From the NCBI GenBank assembly GCA_963682175.1, contig OY821793.1, positions 28,789,493-28,853,492 of the forward strand: a stretch of 64,000 nt of DNA. The letters run 5' to 3'. This document shows positions 10,933 to 24,565 of the stretch, in pieces. Position numbers and translations under genes: made by a program. The notes under the pieces were generated by a model. That model searched no databases, was not told the origin of the DNA, and saw only the letters and a program-made list of their open reading frames with translations. The DNA is from Triglochin maritima. Lineage: Eukaryota; Streptophyta; Magnoliopsida; Alismatales; Juncaginaceae. Position 1 is the stretch's first letter. Each line of letters starts with the position of its first letter.

Positions 10933-13900
10933 ACCTGCAAGTGCGCTTTCACTTCGAAACGTGTTTTGGAAGCGAATACCGTAGGCCACTGCCGCGAGCA
11001 CACACTAGGCCCTAGCGTGGCGCTGACATGCCAACTATGACAACACTAGGCTAGTGTCCATCGCCCGACCGCCAAATCACTCCGAGATGGGTGTGCCTCG
11101 TAGATAACGCGGATGGATATGTGGGGTCCTAAGTTCCATAAACCGTGGTTTGGCCGCCTAAAGACCACTTAGAAACTAGGTGTGGGGCTGGCCACATGCC
11201 ACGCGTGGAGCTGGCCAAAGGCCACTCCGTCGCCACCCTGCAGGCCAACACCAAATCGGCTGCGCCTCGAGCATCCGACCTCCAAATCGAGCGTTCTAAC
11301 TTGCATCACGTAGACAATTCATCCCTCTATCGGACCCTAAAATTTCAGAGCAAACGCCCAAGTATTTGGAGTCGCGCCTCCTCCAATAAGACGTAGCTCC
11401 CTACCAGCCACGCCCCCACATCATCAGCATTCTTCATCTCATCGCGCCTCGCCCTACATACATCTAAATCGGGCATTCTAAGAGGAGTTACCCATCCACT
11501 CCTCCTCACTATGTGCTCGGGTGCCCAAATATAGACTAAGGCTCACCTAAGGTCCACTCAGGCCATTGCTTGGGACAAACGATGCGGCAGCTTCCACTTT
11601 GCCCGCGGGTAACACCCATGGACTTCCAAACGCGTTTTGGAAGCGAATGGGGTCGGCAACAACCGTGGGAACCCAAGCATGGGAACGAGAAACGTCCCAA
11701 AGAACTTTCCCCACGAGAAACCCCCATTCCCTTCCGGACGCGTTGGGAAGTGCACGGGAAGGCAACAACCTTGGGCAACCGAGCACGTCGAAGAGCAACT
11801 ACCACAGGCACCTTGGTCTTTGCCCACGAGCAACCTCCATTTCACCTACAAGTGCGCTTTCACTTCCAAACGTGTTTTGGAAGCAAATGTCGCAGGCCAC
11901 TGCCGCGAGCACACACTAGGCCCTAGCGTGACGCTGACATGCCAACTATGACAACACTAGGCTAGTGTCCATCGCCCGACCGCCAAATCACTCCGAGATG
12001 GGTGTGCCTCGTAGATAACGTGGATGGATATGTGGGGTCCTAAGTTCCATAAACCGTGGTTGGGCCGCCTAAAGACCACTTAGAAACTAGGTGTGGGGCT
12101 GGCCACATGCCACGCGTGGAGCTGGCCAAAGGCCACTCCGTCGCCACCCTGCAGGCCAACACCAAATCGGCTGCGCCTCGAGCATCCGACCTCCAAATCG
12201 AGCGTTCGAACTTGCATTACGTAGACAATTCATCCCTCTATCGGCCCCTAAAATTTCAGAGCAAACGCCCAAGTATTCGGGGTCGCGCCTCCTCCAAGAA
12301 GACGTAGCTCCCTACCAGCCACGCCCCCACATCATCAGCATTCTTCATCTCATCGCGCCTCGCCCTACATGCATCTAAATCGGGCATTCTAAGAGGAGTT
12401 ACCCATCCACTCCTCCTCACTATGTGCTCGGGTGCCCAAATATAGACTAAGGCTCACCTAAGGTCCACTCAGGCCATTGCTTGGGACAAACGATGCGGCA
12501 GCTTCCACTTTGCCCGCGGGCAACACCCATGGACTTCCAAACGCGTTTTGGAAGCGAATGGGGTAGGCAACAACCGTGGGAACCCAAGCATGGGCATGAG
12601 CAACGTCCCAAGGAACTTTCCCCACGAGAAACCCCCATTCCCTTCCGGACGCGTTCGGAAGTGCACGGGAAGGCAACAACCTTGGGCAACCGAGCACGTC
12701 GAAGAGCAACGTCCACAGGCACCTTGGTCTTTGCCCACGAGCAACCCCCATTTCACCTGCAAGTGCGCTTTCACTTCGAAACGTGTTTTGGAAGCGAATA
12801 CCGTAGGCCACTGCCGCGAGCACACACTAGGCCCTAGCGTGGCGCTGACATGCCAACTATGACAACACTAGGCTAGTGTCCATCGCCCGACCGCCAAATC
12901 ACTCCGAGATGGGTGTGCCTCGTAGATAACGCGGATGGATATGTGGGGTCCTAAGTTCCATAAACCGTGGTTTGGCCGCCTAAAGACCACTTAGAAACTA
13001 GGTGTGGGGCTGGCCACATGCCACGCGTGGAGCTGGCCAAAGGCCACTCCGTCGCCACCCTGCAGGCCAACACCAAATCGGCTGCGCCTCGAGCATCCGA
13101 CCTCCAAATCGAGCGTTCTAACTTGCATCACGTAGACAATTCATCCCTCTATCGGACCCTAAAATTTCAGAGCAAACGCCCAAGTATTTGGAGTCGCGCC
13201 TCCTCCAATAAGACGTAGCTCCCTACCAGCCACGCCCCCACATCATCAGCATTCTTCATCTCATCGCGCCTCGCCCTACATACATCTAAATCGGGCATTC
13301 TAAGAGGAGTTACCCATCCACTCCTCCTCACTATGTGCTCGGGTGCCCAAATATAGACTAAGGCTCACCTAAGGTCCACTCAGGCCATTGCTTGGGACAA
13401 ACGATGCGGCAGCTTCCACTTTGCCCGCGGGTAACACCCATGGACTTCCAAACGCGTTTTGGAAGCGAATGGGGTAGGCAACAACCGTGGGAACCCAAGC
13501 ATGGGAACGAGAAACGTCCCAAAGAACTTTCCCCACGAGAAACCCCCATTCCCTTCCGGACGCGTTGGGAAGTGCACGGGAAGGCAACAACCTTGGGCAA
13601 CCGAGCACGTCGAAGAGCAACTACCACAGGCACCTTGGTCTTTGCCCACGAGCAACCTCCATTTCACCTACAAGTGCGCTTTCACTTCCAAACGTGTTTT
13701 GGAAGCAAATGTCGCAGGCCACTGCCGCGAGCACACACTAGGCCCTAGCGTGACGCTGACATGCCAACTATGACAACACTAGGCTAGTGTCCATCGCCCG
13801 ACCGCCAAATCACTCCGAGATGGGTGTGCCTCGTAGATAACGTGGATGGATATGTGGGGTCCTAAGTTCCATAAACCGTGGTTGGGCCGCCTAAAGACCA

Positions 13901-14576
13901 CTTAGAAACTAGGTGTGGGGCTGGCCACATGCCACGCGTGGAGCTGGCCAAAGGCCACTCCGTCGCCACCCTGCAGGCCAACACCAAATCGGCTGCGCCT
14001 CGAGCATCCGACCTCCAAATCGAGCGTTCGAACTTGCATTACGTAGACAATTCATCCCTCTATCGGCCCCTAAAATTTCAGAGCAAACGCCCAAGTATTC
14101 GGGGTCGCGCCTCCTCCAAGAAGACGTAGCTCCCTACCAGCCACGCCCCCACATCATCAGCATTCTTCATCTCATCGCGCCTCCCCCTACATACATCTAA
14201 ATCGGGCATTCTAAGAGGAGTTACCCATCCACTCCTCCTCACTATGTGCTCGGGTGCCCAAATATAGACTAAGGCTCACCTAAGGTCCACTCAGGCCATT
14301 GCTTCGGACAAACGATGCGGCAGCTTCCACTTTGCCCGCGGGCAACAGCCATGGACTTCCAAACGCGTTTTGGAAGCGAATGGGGTAGGCAACAACCGTG
14401 GGAACCCAAGCATGGGAACGAGAAACGTCCCAAAGAACTTTCCCCACGAGAAACCCCCATTCCCTTCCGGACGCGTTGGGAAGTGCACGGGAAGGCAACA
14501 ACCTTGGGCAACCGAGCACGTCGAAGAGCAACTACCACAGGCACCTTGGTCTTTGCCCACGAGCAACCTCCATTTC
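10933..14576 (+). repeat. HOR block 2: two 1822-bp units of mosaic alpha/beta monomers (M13-M16)
   Basis: M13 and M15 have an even-type alpha first half (TATCGGACCC, GGGTAAC) and switch to beta (GGGAACGAGAAAC, GTTGGGAAG) between about 11610 and 11682, and at the matching place near 13432-13504. M14 and M16 share GCAAATGTCGCAGG, GTGACGCTG, AACGTGGATGG and GCGTTCGAAC. The second half of M14 is alpha and that of M16 is beta, so the two units are not full copies of each other. Confidence 0.8.
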
Positions 14577-17500
14577 ACCTACAAGTGCGCTTTCACTTCC
14601 AAACGTGTTTTGGAAGCGAATGTCGCAGGCCACTGCCGCGAGCACACACTAGGCCCTAGCGTGGCGCTGACATGCCAACTATGACAACACTAGGCTAGTG
14701 TCCATCGCCCGACCGCCAAATCACTCCGAGATGGGTGTGCCTCGTAGATAACGCGGATGGATATGTGGGGTCCTAAGTTCCATAAACCGTGGTTTGGCCG
14801 CCTAAAGACCACTTAGAAACTAGGTGTGGGGCTGGCCACATGCCACGCGTGGAGCTGGCCAAAGGCCACTCCGTCGCCACCCTGCAGGCCAACACCAAAT
14901 CGGCTGCGCCTCGAGCATCCGACCTCCAAATCGAGCGTTCTAACTTTCATCACGTAGACAATTCATCCCTCTATCTGCCCCTAAAAGTTCAGAGCAAACG
15001 CCCAAGTATTTGGGGTCGCGCCTCCTCCAATAAGACGTAGCTCCCTACCAGCCACGCCCCCACATCATCAGCATTCTTCATCTCATCGCGCCTCGCCCTA
15101 CATGCATCTAAATCGGGCATTCTAAGAGGAGTTACCCATCCACTCCTCCTCACTATGTGCTCGGGTGCCCAAATATAGACTAAGGCTCACCTAAGGTCCA
15201 CTCAGGCCATTGCTTGGGACAAACGATGCGGCAGCTTCCACTTTGCCCGCGGGCAACACCCATGGACTTCCAAACGCGTTTTGGAAGCGAATGGGGTAGG
15301 CAACAACCGTGGGAACCCAAGCATGGGCATGAGCAACGTCCCAAAGAACTTTCCCCACGAGAAACCCCCATTCCCTTCCGGACTCGTTCGGAAGTGCACG
15401 GGAAGGCAACAACCTTGGGCAACCGAGCACGTCGAAGAGCAACGTCCACAGGCACCTTGGTCTTTGCCCACGAGCAACCCCCATTTCACCTGCAAGTGCG
15501 CTTTCACTTCGAAACGTGTTTTGGAAGCGAATACCGTAGGCCACTGCCGTGAGCACACACTAGGCCCTAGCGTGGCGCTGACATGCCAACTATGACAACA
15601 CTAGGCTAGTGTCCATCGCCCGACCGCCAAATCACTCCGAGATGGGTGTGCCTCGTAGATAACGCGGATGGATATGTGGGGTCCTAAGTTCCATAAACCG
15701 TGGTTTGGCCGCCTAAAGACCACTTAGAAACTAGGTGTGGGGCTGGCCACATGCCACGCGTGGAGCTGGCCAAAGGCCACTCCGTCGCCACCCTGCAGGC
15801 CAACACCAAATCGGCTACGCCTCGAGCATCCGACCTCCAAATCGAGCGTTCTAACTTGCATTACGTAGACAATTCATCCCTCTATCGGCCCCTAAAATTT
15901 CAGAGCAAACTCCCAAGTATTCAAGGTCGCGCCTCCTCCAAGAAGACGTAGCTCCCTACCAGCCACGCCCCCACATCATCAGCATTCTTCATCTCATCGC
16001 GCCTCGCCCTACATACATCTAAATCGGGCATTCTAAGAGGAGTTACCCATCCACTCCTCCTCACTATGTGCTCGGGTGCGCAAATATAGACTAAGGCTCA
16101 CCTAAGGTCCACTCAGGCCATTGCTTGGGACAAACGATGCGGCAGCTTCCACTTTGCCCGCGGGTAACACCCATGGACTTCCAAACGCGTTTTGGAAGCG
16201 AATGGGGTAGGCAACAACCGTGGGAACCCAAGCATGGGAACGAGAAACGTCCCATACAACTTTCCCCACGAGAAACCCCCATTCCCTTCCGGACGCGTTG
16301 GGAAGTGCACGGGAAGGCAACAACCTTGGGCAACCGAGCACGTCGAAGAGCAACTACCACAGGCACCTTGGTCTTTGCCCACGAGCAACCTCCATTTCAC
16401 CTACCAGTGCGCTTTCACTTCCAAACGTGTTTTGGAAGCAAATGTCGCAGGCCACTGCCGCGAGCACACACTAGGCCCTAGCGTGGCGCTGACATGCCAA
16501 CTATGACAACACTAGGCTAGTGTCCATCGCCCGACCGCCAAATCACTCCGAGATGGGTGCACCTCGTAGATAACGCGGATGGATATGTGGGGTCCTAAGT
16601 TCCATAAACCGTGGTTTGGCCGCCTAAAGACCACTTAGAAACTAGGTGTGGGGCTGGCCACATGCCACGCGTGGAGCTGGCCAAAGGCCACTCCGTCGCC
16701 ACCCTGCAGGCCAACACCAAATCGGCTGCGCCTCGAGCATCCGACCTCCAAATCGAGCGTTCTAACTTTCATCACGTAGACAATTCATCCCTCTATCTGC
16801 CCCTAAAAGTTCAGAGCAAACGCCCAAGTATTTGGGGTCGCGCCTCCTCCAAGAAGACGTAGCTCCCTACCAGCCACGCCCCCACATCATCAGCATTCTT
16901 CATCTCATCGCGCCTCCCCCTACATACATCTAAATCGGGCATTCTAAGAGGAGTTACCCATCCACTCCTCCTCACTATGTGCTCGGGTGCCCAAATATAG
17001 ACTAAGGCTCACCCTAGGTCCACTCAGGCCATTGCTTCGGACAAACGATGCGGCAGCTTCCACTTTGCCCGCGGGCAACACCCATGGACTTCCAAACGCG
17101 TTTTGGAAGCGAATGGGGTAGGCAACAACCGTGGGAACCCAAGCATGGGAACGAGAAACGTCCCAAAGAACTTTCCCCACGAGAAACCCCCATTCCCTTC
17201 CGGACGCGTTGGGAAGTGCACGGGAAGGCAACAACCTTGGGCAACCGAGCACGTCGAAGAGCAACTACCACAGGCACCTTGGTCTTTGCCCACGAGCAAC
17301 CTCCATTTCACCTACAAGTGCGCTTTCACTTCCAAACGTGTTTTGGAAGCGAATGTCGCAGGCCACTGCCGCGAGCACACACTAGGCCCTAGCGTGGCGC
17401 TGACATGCCAACTATGACAACACTAGGCTAGTGTCCATCGCCCGACCGCCAAATCACTCCGAGATGGGTATGCCTCGTAGATAACGCGGATGGATATGTG

Positions 17501-19131
17501 GGGTCCTAAGTTCCATAAACCGTGGTTTGGCCGCCTAAAGACCACTTAGAAACTAGGTGTGGGGCTGGCCACATGCCACGCGTGGAGCTGGCCAAAGGCC
17601 ACTCCGTCGCCACCCTGCAGGCCAACACCAAATCGGCTGCGCCTCGAGCATCCGACCTCCAAATCGAGCGTTCTAACTTGCATTACGTAGACAATTCATC
17701 CCTCTATCGGCCCCTAAAATTTCAGAGCAAACGCCCAAGTATTCGGGGTCGCGCCTCCTCCAAGAAGACGTAGCTCCCTACCAGCCACGCCCCCACATCA
17801 TCAGCATTCTTCATCTCATCGCGCCTCCCCCTACATACATCTAAATCGGGCATTCTAAGAGGAGTTACCCATCCACTCCTCCTCACTATGTGCTCGGGTG
17901 CCCAAATATAGACTAAGGCTCACCTAAGGTCCACTCAGGCCATTGCTTCGGACAAACGATGCGGCAGCTTCCACTTTGCCCGCGGGCAACACCCATGGAC
18001 TTCCAAACGCGTTTTGGAAGCGAATGGGGTAGGCAACAACCGTGGGAACCCAAGCATGGGAACGAGAAACGTCCCAAAGAACTTTCCCCACGAGAAACCC
18101 CCATTCCCTTCCGGACGCGTTGGGAAGTGCACGGGAAGGCAACAACCTTGGGCAACCGAGCACGTCGAAGAGCAACTACCACAGGCACCTTGGTCTTTGC
18201 CCACGAGCAACCTCCATTTCACCTACAAGTGCGCTTTCACTTCCAAACGTGTTTTGGAAGCGAATGTCGCAGGCCACTGCCGCGAGCACACACTAGGCCC
18301 TAGCGTGGCGCTGACATGCCAACTATGACAACACTAGGCTAGTGTCCATCGCCCGACCGCCAAATCACTCCGAGATGGGTATGCCTCGTAGATAACGCGG
18401 ATGGATATGTGGGGTCCTAAGTTCCATAAACCGTGGTTTGGCCGCCTAAAGACCACTTAGAAACTAGGTGTGGGGCTGGCCACATGCCACGCGTGGAGCT
18501 GGCCAAAGGCCACTCCGTCGCCACCCTGCAGGCCAACACCAAATCGGCTGCGCCTCGAGCATCCGACCTCCAAATCGAGCGTTCTAACTTGCATTACGTA
18601 GACAATTCATCCCTCTATCGGCCCCTAAAATTTCAGAGCAAACGCCCAAGTATTCGGGGTCGCGCCTCCTCCAAGAAGACGTAGCTCCCTACCAGCCACG
18701 CCCCCACATCATCAGCATTCTTCATCTCATCGCGCCTCCCCCTACATACATCTAAATCGGGCATTCTAAGAGGAGTTACCCATCCACTCCTCCTCACTAT
18801 GTGCTCGGGTGCCCAAATATAGACTAAGGCTCACCTAAGGTCCACTCAGGCCATTGCTTCGGACAAACGATGCGGCAGCTTCCACTTTGCCCGCGGGCAA
18901 CACCCATGGACTTCCAAACGCGTTTTGGAAGCGAATGGGGTAGGCAACAACCGTGGGAACCCAAGCATGGGAACGAGAAACGTCCCAAAGAACTTTCCCT
19001 ACGAGAAACCCCCATTCCCTTCCGGACGCGTTGGGAAGTGCACGGGAAGGCAACAACCTTGGGCAACCGAGCACGTCGAAGAGCAACTACCACAGGCACC
19101 TTGGTCTTTGCCCACGAGCAACCTCCATTTC
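14577..19131 (+). repeat. M17-M21: mixed alpha and beta monomers
   Basis: M17 and M19 share TAACTTTCAT and AAAAGTTCAG, 1822 bp apart, but M17 has an alpha second half and M19 a beta one. M18 has private changes (GGCTACGCC near 15817, CAAACTCCC near 15907, ATTCAAGG near 15920, CCATACAAC near 16251). M20 and M21 are nearly identical neighbours, sharing GGGTATGCC, CCTCCCCCTAC and GCTTCGGAC, so here the local unit of duplication is one monomer. Confidence 0.75.
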
Positions 19132-22100
19132 ACCTACAAGTGCGCTTTCACTTCCAAACGTGTTTTGGAAGCGAATGTCGCAGGCCACTGCCGCGAGCAC
19201 ACACTAGGCCCTAGCGTGGCGCTGACATGCCAACTATGACAACACTAGGCTAGTGTCCATCGCCCGACCGCCAAATCACTCCGAGATGGGTATGCCTCGT
19301 AGATAACGCGGATGGATATGTGGGGTCCTAAGTTCCATAAACCGTGGTTTGGCCGCCTAAAGACCACTTAGAAACTAGGTGTGGGGCTGGCCACATGCCA
19401 CGCGTGGAGCTGGCCAAAGGCCACTCCGTCGCCACCCTGTAGGCCAACACCAAATCGGCTGCGCCTCGAGCATCCGACTTCCAAATCGAGCGTTCTAACT
19501 TGCATTACGTAGACAATTCATCCCTCTATCGGCCCCTAAAATTTCAGAGCAAACGCCCAAGTATTCGGGGTCGCGCCTCCTCCAAGAAGACGTAGCTCCC
19601 ACATCATCAGCATTCTTCATCTCATCGCGCCTCCCCCTACATACATCTAAATCGGGCATTCTAAGAGGAGTTACCCATCCACTCCTCCTCACTATGTGCT
19701 CAGGTGCCCAAATATAGACTAAGGCTCACCTAAGGTCCACTCAGGCCATTGCTTGGGACAAATGATGCGGCAGCTTCCACTTTGCCCGCGGGCAACACCC
19801 ATGGACTTCCAAACGCGTTTTGGAAGCGAATGGGGTAGGCAACAACCGTGGGAACCCAAGCATGGGCACGAGCAACGTCCCAAAGAACTTTCCCCACGAG
19901 AAAACCCCATTCCCTTCCGGACGCGTTGGGAAGTGCACGGGAAGGCAACAACCTTGGGCAACCGAGCACGTCGAAGAGCAACGTCCACAGGCACCTTGGT
20001 CTTTGCCCACGAGCAACCTCCATTTCACCTACACGTGCGCTTTCACTTCCAAACTTGTTTTGGAAGTGAATTCCGCAGGCCACTGCCGCGAGCACACACT
20101 AGGCCCTAGCGTGGCGCTGACATGCCAACTATGACAACACTAGGCTAGTGTCCATCGCCCGACCGCCAAATCACTCCGAGATGGGTACGCCTCGTAGATA
20201 ACGCGGATGGATATGTGGGGTCCTAAGTTCCATAAACTGTGGTTGGGCCGCCTAAAGACCACTTAGAAACTAGGTGTGGGGCTGGCCACATGCCACGCGT
20301 TGAGCTGGCCCAAGGCCACTCCGTCGCCACCCTGCAGGCCAACACCAAATCGGCTGCGCCTCGAGCATCCGACCTCCAAATTGAGCGTTCTAACTTGCAT
20401 TACGTAGAGAATTCATCCCTCTATTTGCCCCTAAAATATCAGAGCAAACGCCCAAGTATTCGGGGTCGCGCCTCCTCCAATAATACGTAGCTCCCTACCA
20501 GCCACGCCCCCACATCATCAGCATTCTTCATCTCATCGCGCCTCGCCCTACATACATCTAAATCGGGCATTCTAAGAGGAGTTACCCATCCACTCCTCCT
20601 CACTATGTGCTCGGGTGCCCAAATATAGACTAAGGCTCACCTAAGGTCCACTCAGGCCATTGCTTGGGACAAACGATGCGGCAGCTTCCACTTTGCCCGC
20701 GGGCAACACCCATGGACTTCCAAACGTGTTTTGGAAGCGAATGGGGTAGGCAACAACCGTGGGAACCCAAGCATGGGCACGAGCAGCGTCCCAAAGAACT
20801 TTCCCCACGAGAAACCCCCATTCCCTTCCGGACGCGTTGGGAAGTGCACGGGAAGGCAACAACCTTGGGCAACCGAGCACGTCGAAGAGCAACTACCACA
20901 GGCACCTTGGTCTTTGCCCACGAGCAACCTCCATTTCACCTACAAGTGTGCTTTCACTTCCAAACGTGTTTTGGAAGCGAATGCCGCAGGCCACTGCCGC
21001 GAGCACACACTAGGCCCTAGCGTGGCGCTGACATGCCAACTATGACAACACTAAGGTAGTGTCCATCGCCCGACCGCCAAATCACTCCGAGATGGGTGCA
21101 CCTCGTAGATAACGCGGATGGATATGTGGGGTCCTAAGTTCCATAAACCGTGGTTGGGCCGCCTAAAGACTACTTAGAAACTAGGTGTGGGGCTGGCCAC
21201 ATGCCACGCGTGGAGCTGGCCAAAGGCCACTCCGTCGCCACCCTGCAGGCCAACACCAAATCGGCTGCGCCTCGAGCATCCGACCTCCAAATTGAGCTTT
21301 CTAACTTGCATTACGTAGACAATTCATTCCTCTATCTGCCCCTAAAATTTCAGAGCAAACGCCCAAGTATTCGGCGTCGCGCCTCCCCCAAGAAGACGTA
21401 GCTCCCTACCAGCCACGCCCCCACATCATCAGCATTATTCATCTCATCGCGCCTCCCCCTACATACATCTAAATCGGGCATTCTAAGATGAGTTACCCAT
21501 CCACTCCTCCTCACTATGTGCTCGGGTGCCCAAATATAGACTAAGGCTCACCTAAGGTCCACTCAGGCCATTGCTTGGGACAAACAATGCGGCAGCTTCC
21601 ACTTTGCCCGCGGGCAACACCCATGGACTTCCAAACGTGTTTTGGAAGCGAATGGGGTAGGCAACAACCGTGGGAACCCAAGCATGGGCACGAGCAACGT
21701 CCCAAAGAACTTTCCCCACGAGAAACCCCCATTCCCTTCCGGACGCGTTGGGAAGTGCACGGGAAGGCAACAACCTTAGGCAACCGAGCACGTCGAAGAG
21801 CAACTACCACAGGCACCTTGGTCTTTGCCCACGAGCAACCTCCATTTCACCTACAAGTGCGCTTTCACTTCCAAACGTGTTTTGGAAGCGAATGTCGCAG
21901 GCCACTGCCGCGAGCACACACTAGGCCCTAGCGTGGCGCTGACATGCCAACTATGACAACACTAGGCTAGTGTCCATCGCCCGACCGCCAAATCACTCCG
22001 AGATGGGTATGCCTCGTAGATAACGCGGATGGATATGTGGGGTCCTAAGTTCCATAAACCGTGGTTTGGCCGCCTAAAGACCACTTAGAAACTAGGTGTG

Positions 22101-24565
22101 GGGCTGGCCACATGCCACGCGTGGAGCTGGCCAAAGGCCACTCCGTCGCCACCCTGCAGGCCAACACCAAATCGGCTGCGCCTCGAGCATCCGACTTCCA
22201 AATCGAGCGTTCTAACTTGCATTACGTAGAAAATTCATCCCTCTATCGGCCCCTAAAATTTCAGAGCAAACGCCCAAGTATTCGGGGTCGCGCCTCCTCC
22301 AAGAAGACGTAGCTCCCACATCATCAGCATTCTTCATCTCATCGCGCCTCCCCCTACATACATCTAAATCGGGCATTCTAAGAGCAGTTACCCATCCACT
22401 CCTCCTCACTATGTGCTCGGGTGCCCAAATATAGACTAAGACTCACCTAAGGTCCACTCAGGCCATTGCTTGGGACAAATGATGCGGCAGCTTCCACTTT
22501 GCCCGCGGGCAACACCCATGGACTTCCAAACGCGTTTTGGAAGCGAATGGGGTAGGCAACAACCGTGGGAACCCAAGCATGGGCACGAGCAACGTCCCAA
22601 AGAACTTTCCCCACGAGAAAACCCCATTCCCTTCCGGACGCGTTGGGAAGTGCACGGGAAGGCAACAACCTTGGGCAACCGAGCACGTCGAAGAGCAACG
22701 TCCACAGGCACCTTGGTCTTTGCCCACGAGCAACCTCCATTTCACCTACACGTGCGCTTTCACTTCCAAACTTGTTTTGGAAGTGAATTCCGCAGGCCAC
22801 TGCCGCGAGCACACACTAGGCCCTAGCGTGGCGCTGACATGCCAACTATGACAACACTAGGCTAGTGTCCATCGCCCGACCGCCAAATCACTCCGAGATG
22901 GGTACGCCTCGTAGATAACGCGGATGGATATGTGGGGTCCTAAGTTCCATAAACTGTGGTTGGGCCGCCTAAAGACCACTTAGAAACTAGGTGTGGGGCT
23001 GGCCACATGCCACGCGTTGAGCTGGCCCAAGGCCACTCCGTCGCCACCCTGCAGGCCAACACCAAATCGGCTGCGCCTGGAGCATCCGACCTCCAAATTG
23101 AGCGTTCTAACTTGCATTACGTAGAGAATTCATCCCTCTATTTGCCCCTAAAATATCAGAGCAAACGCCCAAGTATTCGGTGTCGCGCCTCCTCCAATAA
23201 GACGTAGCTCCCTACCAGCCACGCCCCCACATCATCAGCATTCTTCATCTCATCGCGCCTCGCCCTACATACATCTAAATCGGGCATTCTAAGAGGAGTT
23301 ACCCATCCACTCCTCCTCACTATGTGCTCGGGTGCCCAAATATAGACTAAGGCTCACCTAAGGTCCACTCAGGCCATTGCTTGGGACAAACGATGCGGCA
23401 GCTTCCACTTTGCCCGCGGGCAACAGCCATGGACTTCCAAACGTGTTTTGGAAGCGAATGGGGTAGGCAACAACCGTGGGAACCCAAGCATGGGCACGAG
23501 CAACGTCCCAAAGAACTTTCCCCACGAGAAACCCCCATTCCCTTCCGGACGCGTTGGGAAGTGCACGGGAAGGCAACAACCTTGGGCAACCGAGCACGTC
23601 GAAGAGCAACTACCACAGGCACCTTGGTCTTTGCCCACGAGCAACCTCCATTTCACCTACAAGTGTGCTTTCACTTCCAAACGTGTTTTGGAAGCGAATG
23701 CCGCAGGCCACTGCCGCGAGCACACACTAGGCCCTAGCGTGGCGCTGACATGCCAACTATGACAACACTAAGGTAGTGTCCATCGCCCGACCGCCAAATC
23801 ACTCCGAGATGGGTGCACCTCGTAGATAACGCGGATGGATATGTGGGGTCCTAAGTTCCATAAACCGTGGTTGGGCCGCCTAAAGACCACTTAGAAACTA
23901 GGTGTGGGGCTGGCCACATGCCACGCGTGGAGCTGGCCAAAGGCCACTCCGTCGCCACCCTGCAGGCCAACACCAAATCGGCTGCGCCTCGAGCATCCGA
24001 CCTCCAAATTGAGCTTTCTAACTTGCATTACGTAGACAATTCATCCCTCTATCTGCCCCTAAAAGTTCAGAGTAAACGCCCAAGTATTCGGGGTCGCGCC
24101 TCCTCCAAGAAGACGTAGCTCCCTACCAGCCACGCCCCCACATCATCAGCATTATTCATCTCATCGCGCCTCCCCCTACATACATCTAAATCGGGCATTC
24201 TAAGATGAGTTACCCATCCACTCCTCCTCACTATGTGCTCGGGTGCCCAAATATAGACTAAGGCTCACCTAAGGTCCACTCAGGCCATTGCTTGGGACAA
24301 ACAATGCGGCAGCTTCCACTTTGCCCGCGGGCAACACCCATGGACTTCCAAACGTGTTTTGGAAGCGAATGGGGTAGGCAACAACCGTGGGAACCCAAGC
24401 ATGGGCACGAGCAACGTCCCAAAGAACTTTCCCCACGAGAAACCCCCATTCCCTTCCGGACGCGTTGGGAAGTGCACGGGAAGGCAACAACCTTAGGCAA
24501 CCGAGCACGTCGAAGAGCAACTACCACAGGCACCTTGGTCTTTGCCCACGAGCAACCTCCATTTC
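19132..24565 (+). repeat. HOR block 3: two 2717-bp three-monomer units (M22-M24, M25-M27)
   Basis: Copies 2717 bp apart share many private variants: a 16-bp deletion (junctions 19600/19601 and 22317/22318), ACAAATGATGCGG, GAGAAAACCCC, ACACGTGCGC, AACTTGTTTTGGAAGTGAA, GGGTACGCC, AAACTGTGG, GCGTTGAGCTGGCCCAAGG, GTAGAGAATTC and AAAATATCAG. The first and fourth monomers are therefore only 895 bp. This is where family gamma (GGGCACGAGC) begins. The two units differ at a few bases, for example CCTGGAGC near 23077 and CGGTGTCGC near 23179 only in the second. Confidence 0.9.

Noticed and set aside
12204..12211. GTTCGAAC as a possible RNA polymerase III B box (tRNA or SINE origin), also at 14026-14033
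   Set aside because: The following bases do not complete the B-box consensus, no A box lies at a suitable distance, and only M14 and M16 have it, from a single T-to-G change.
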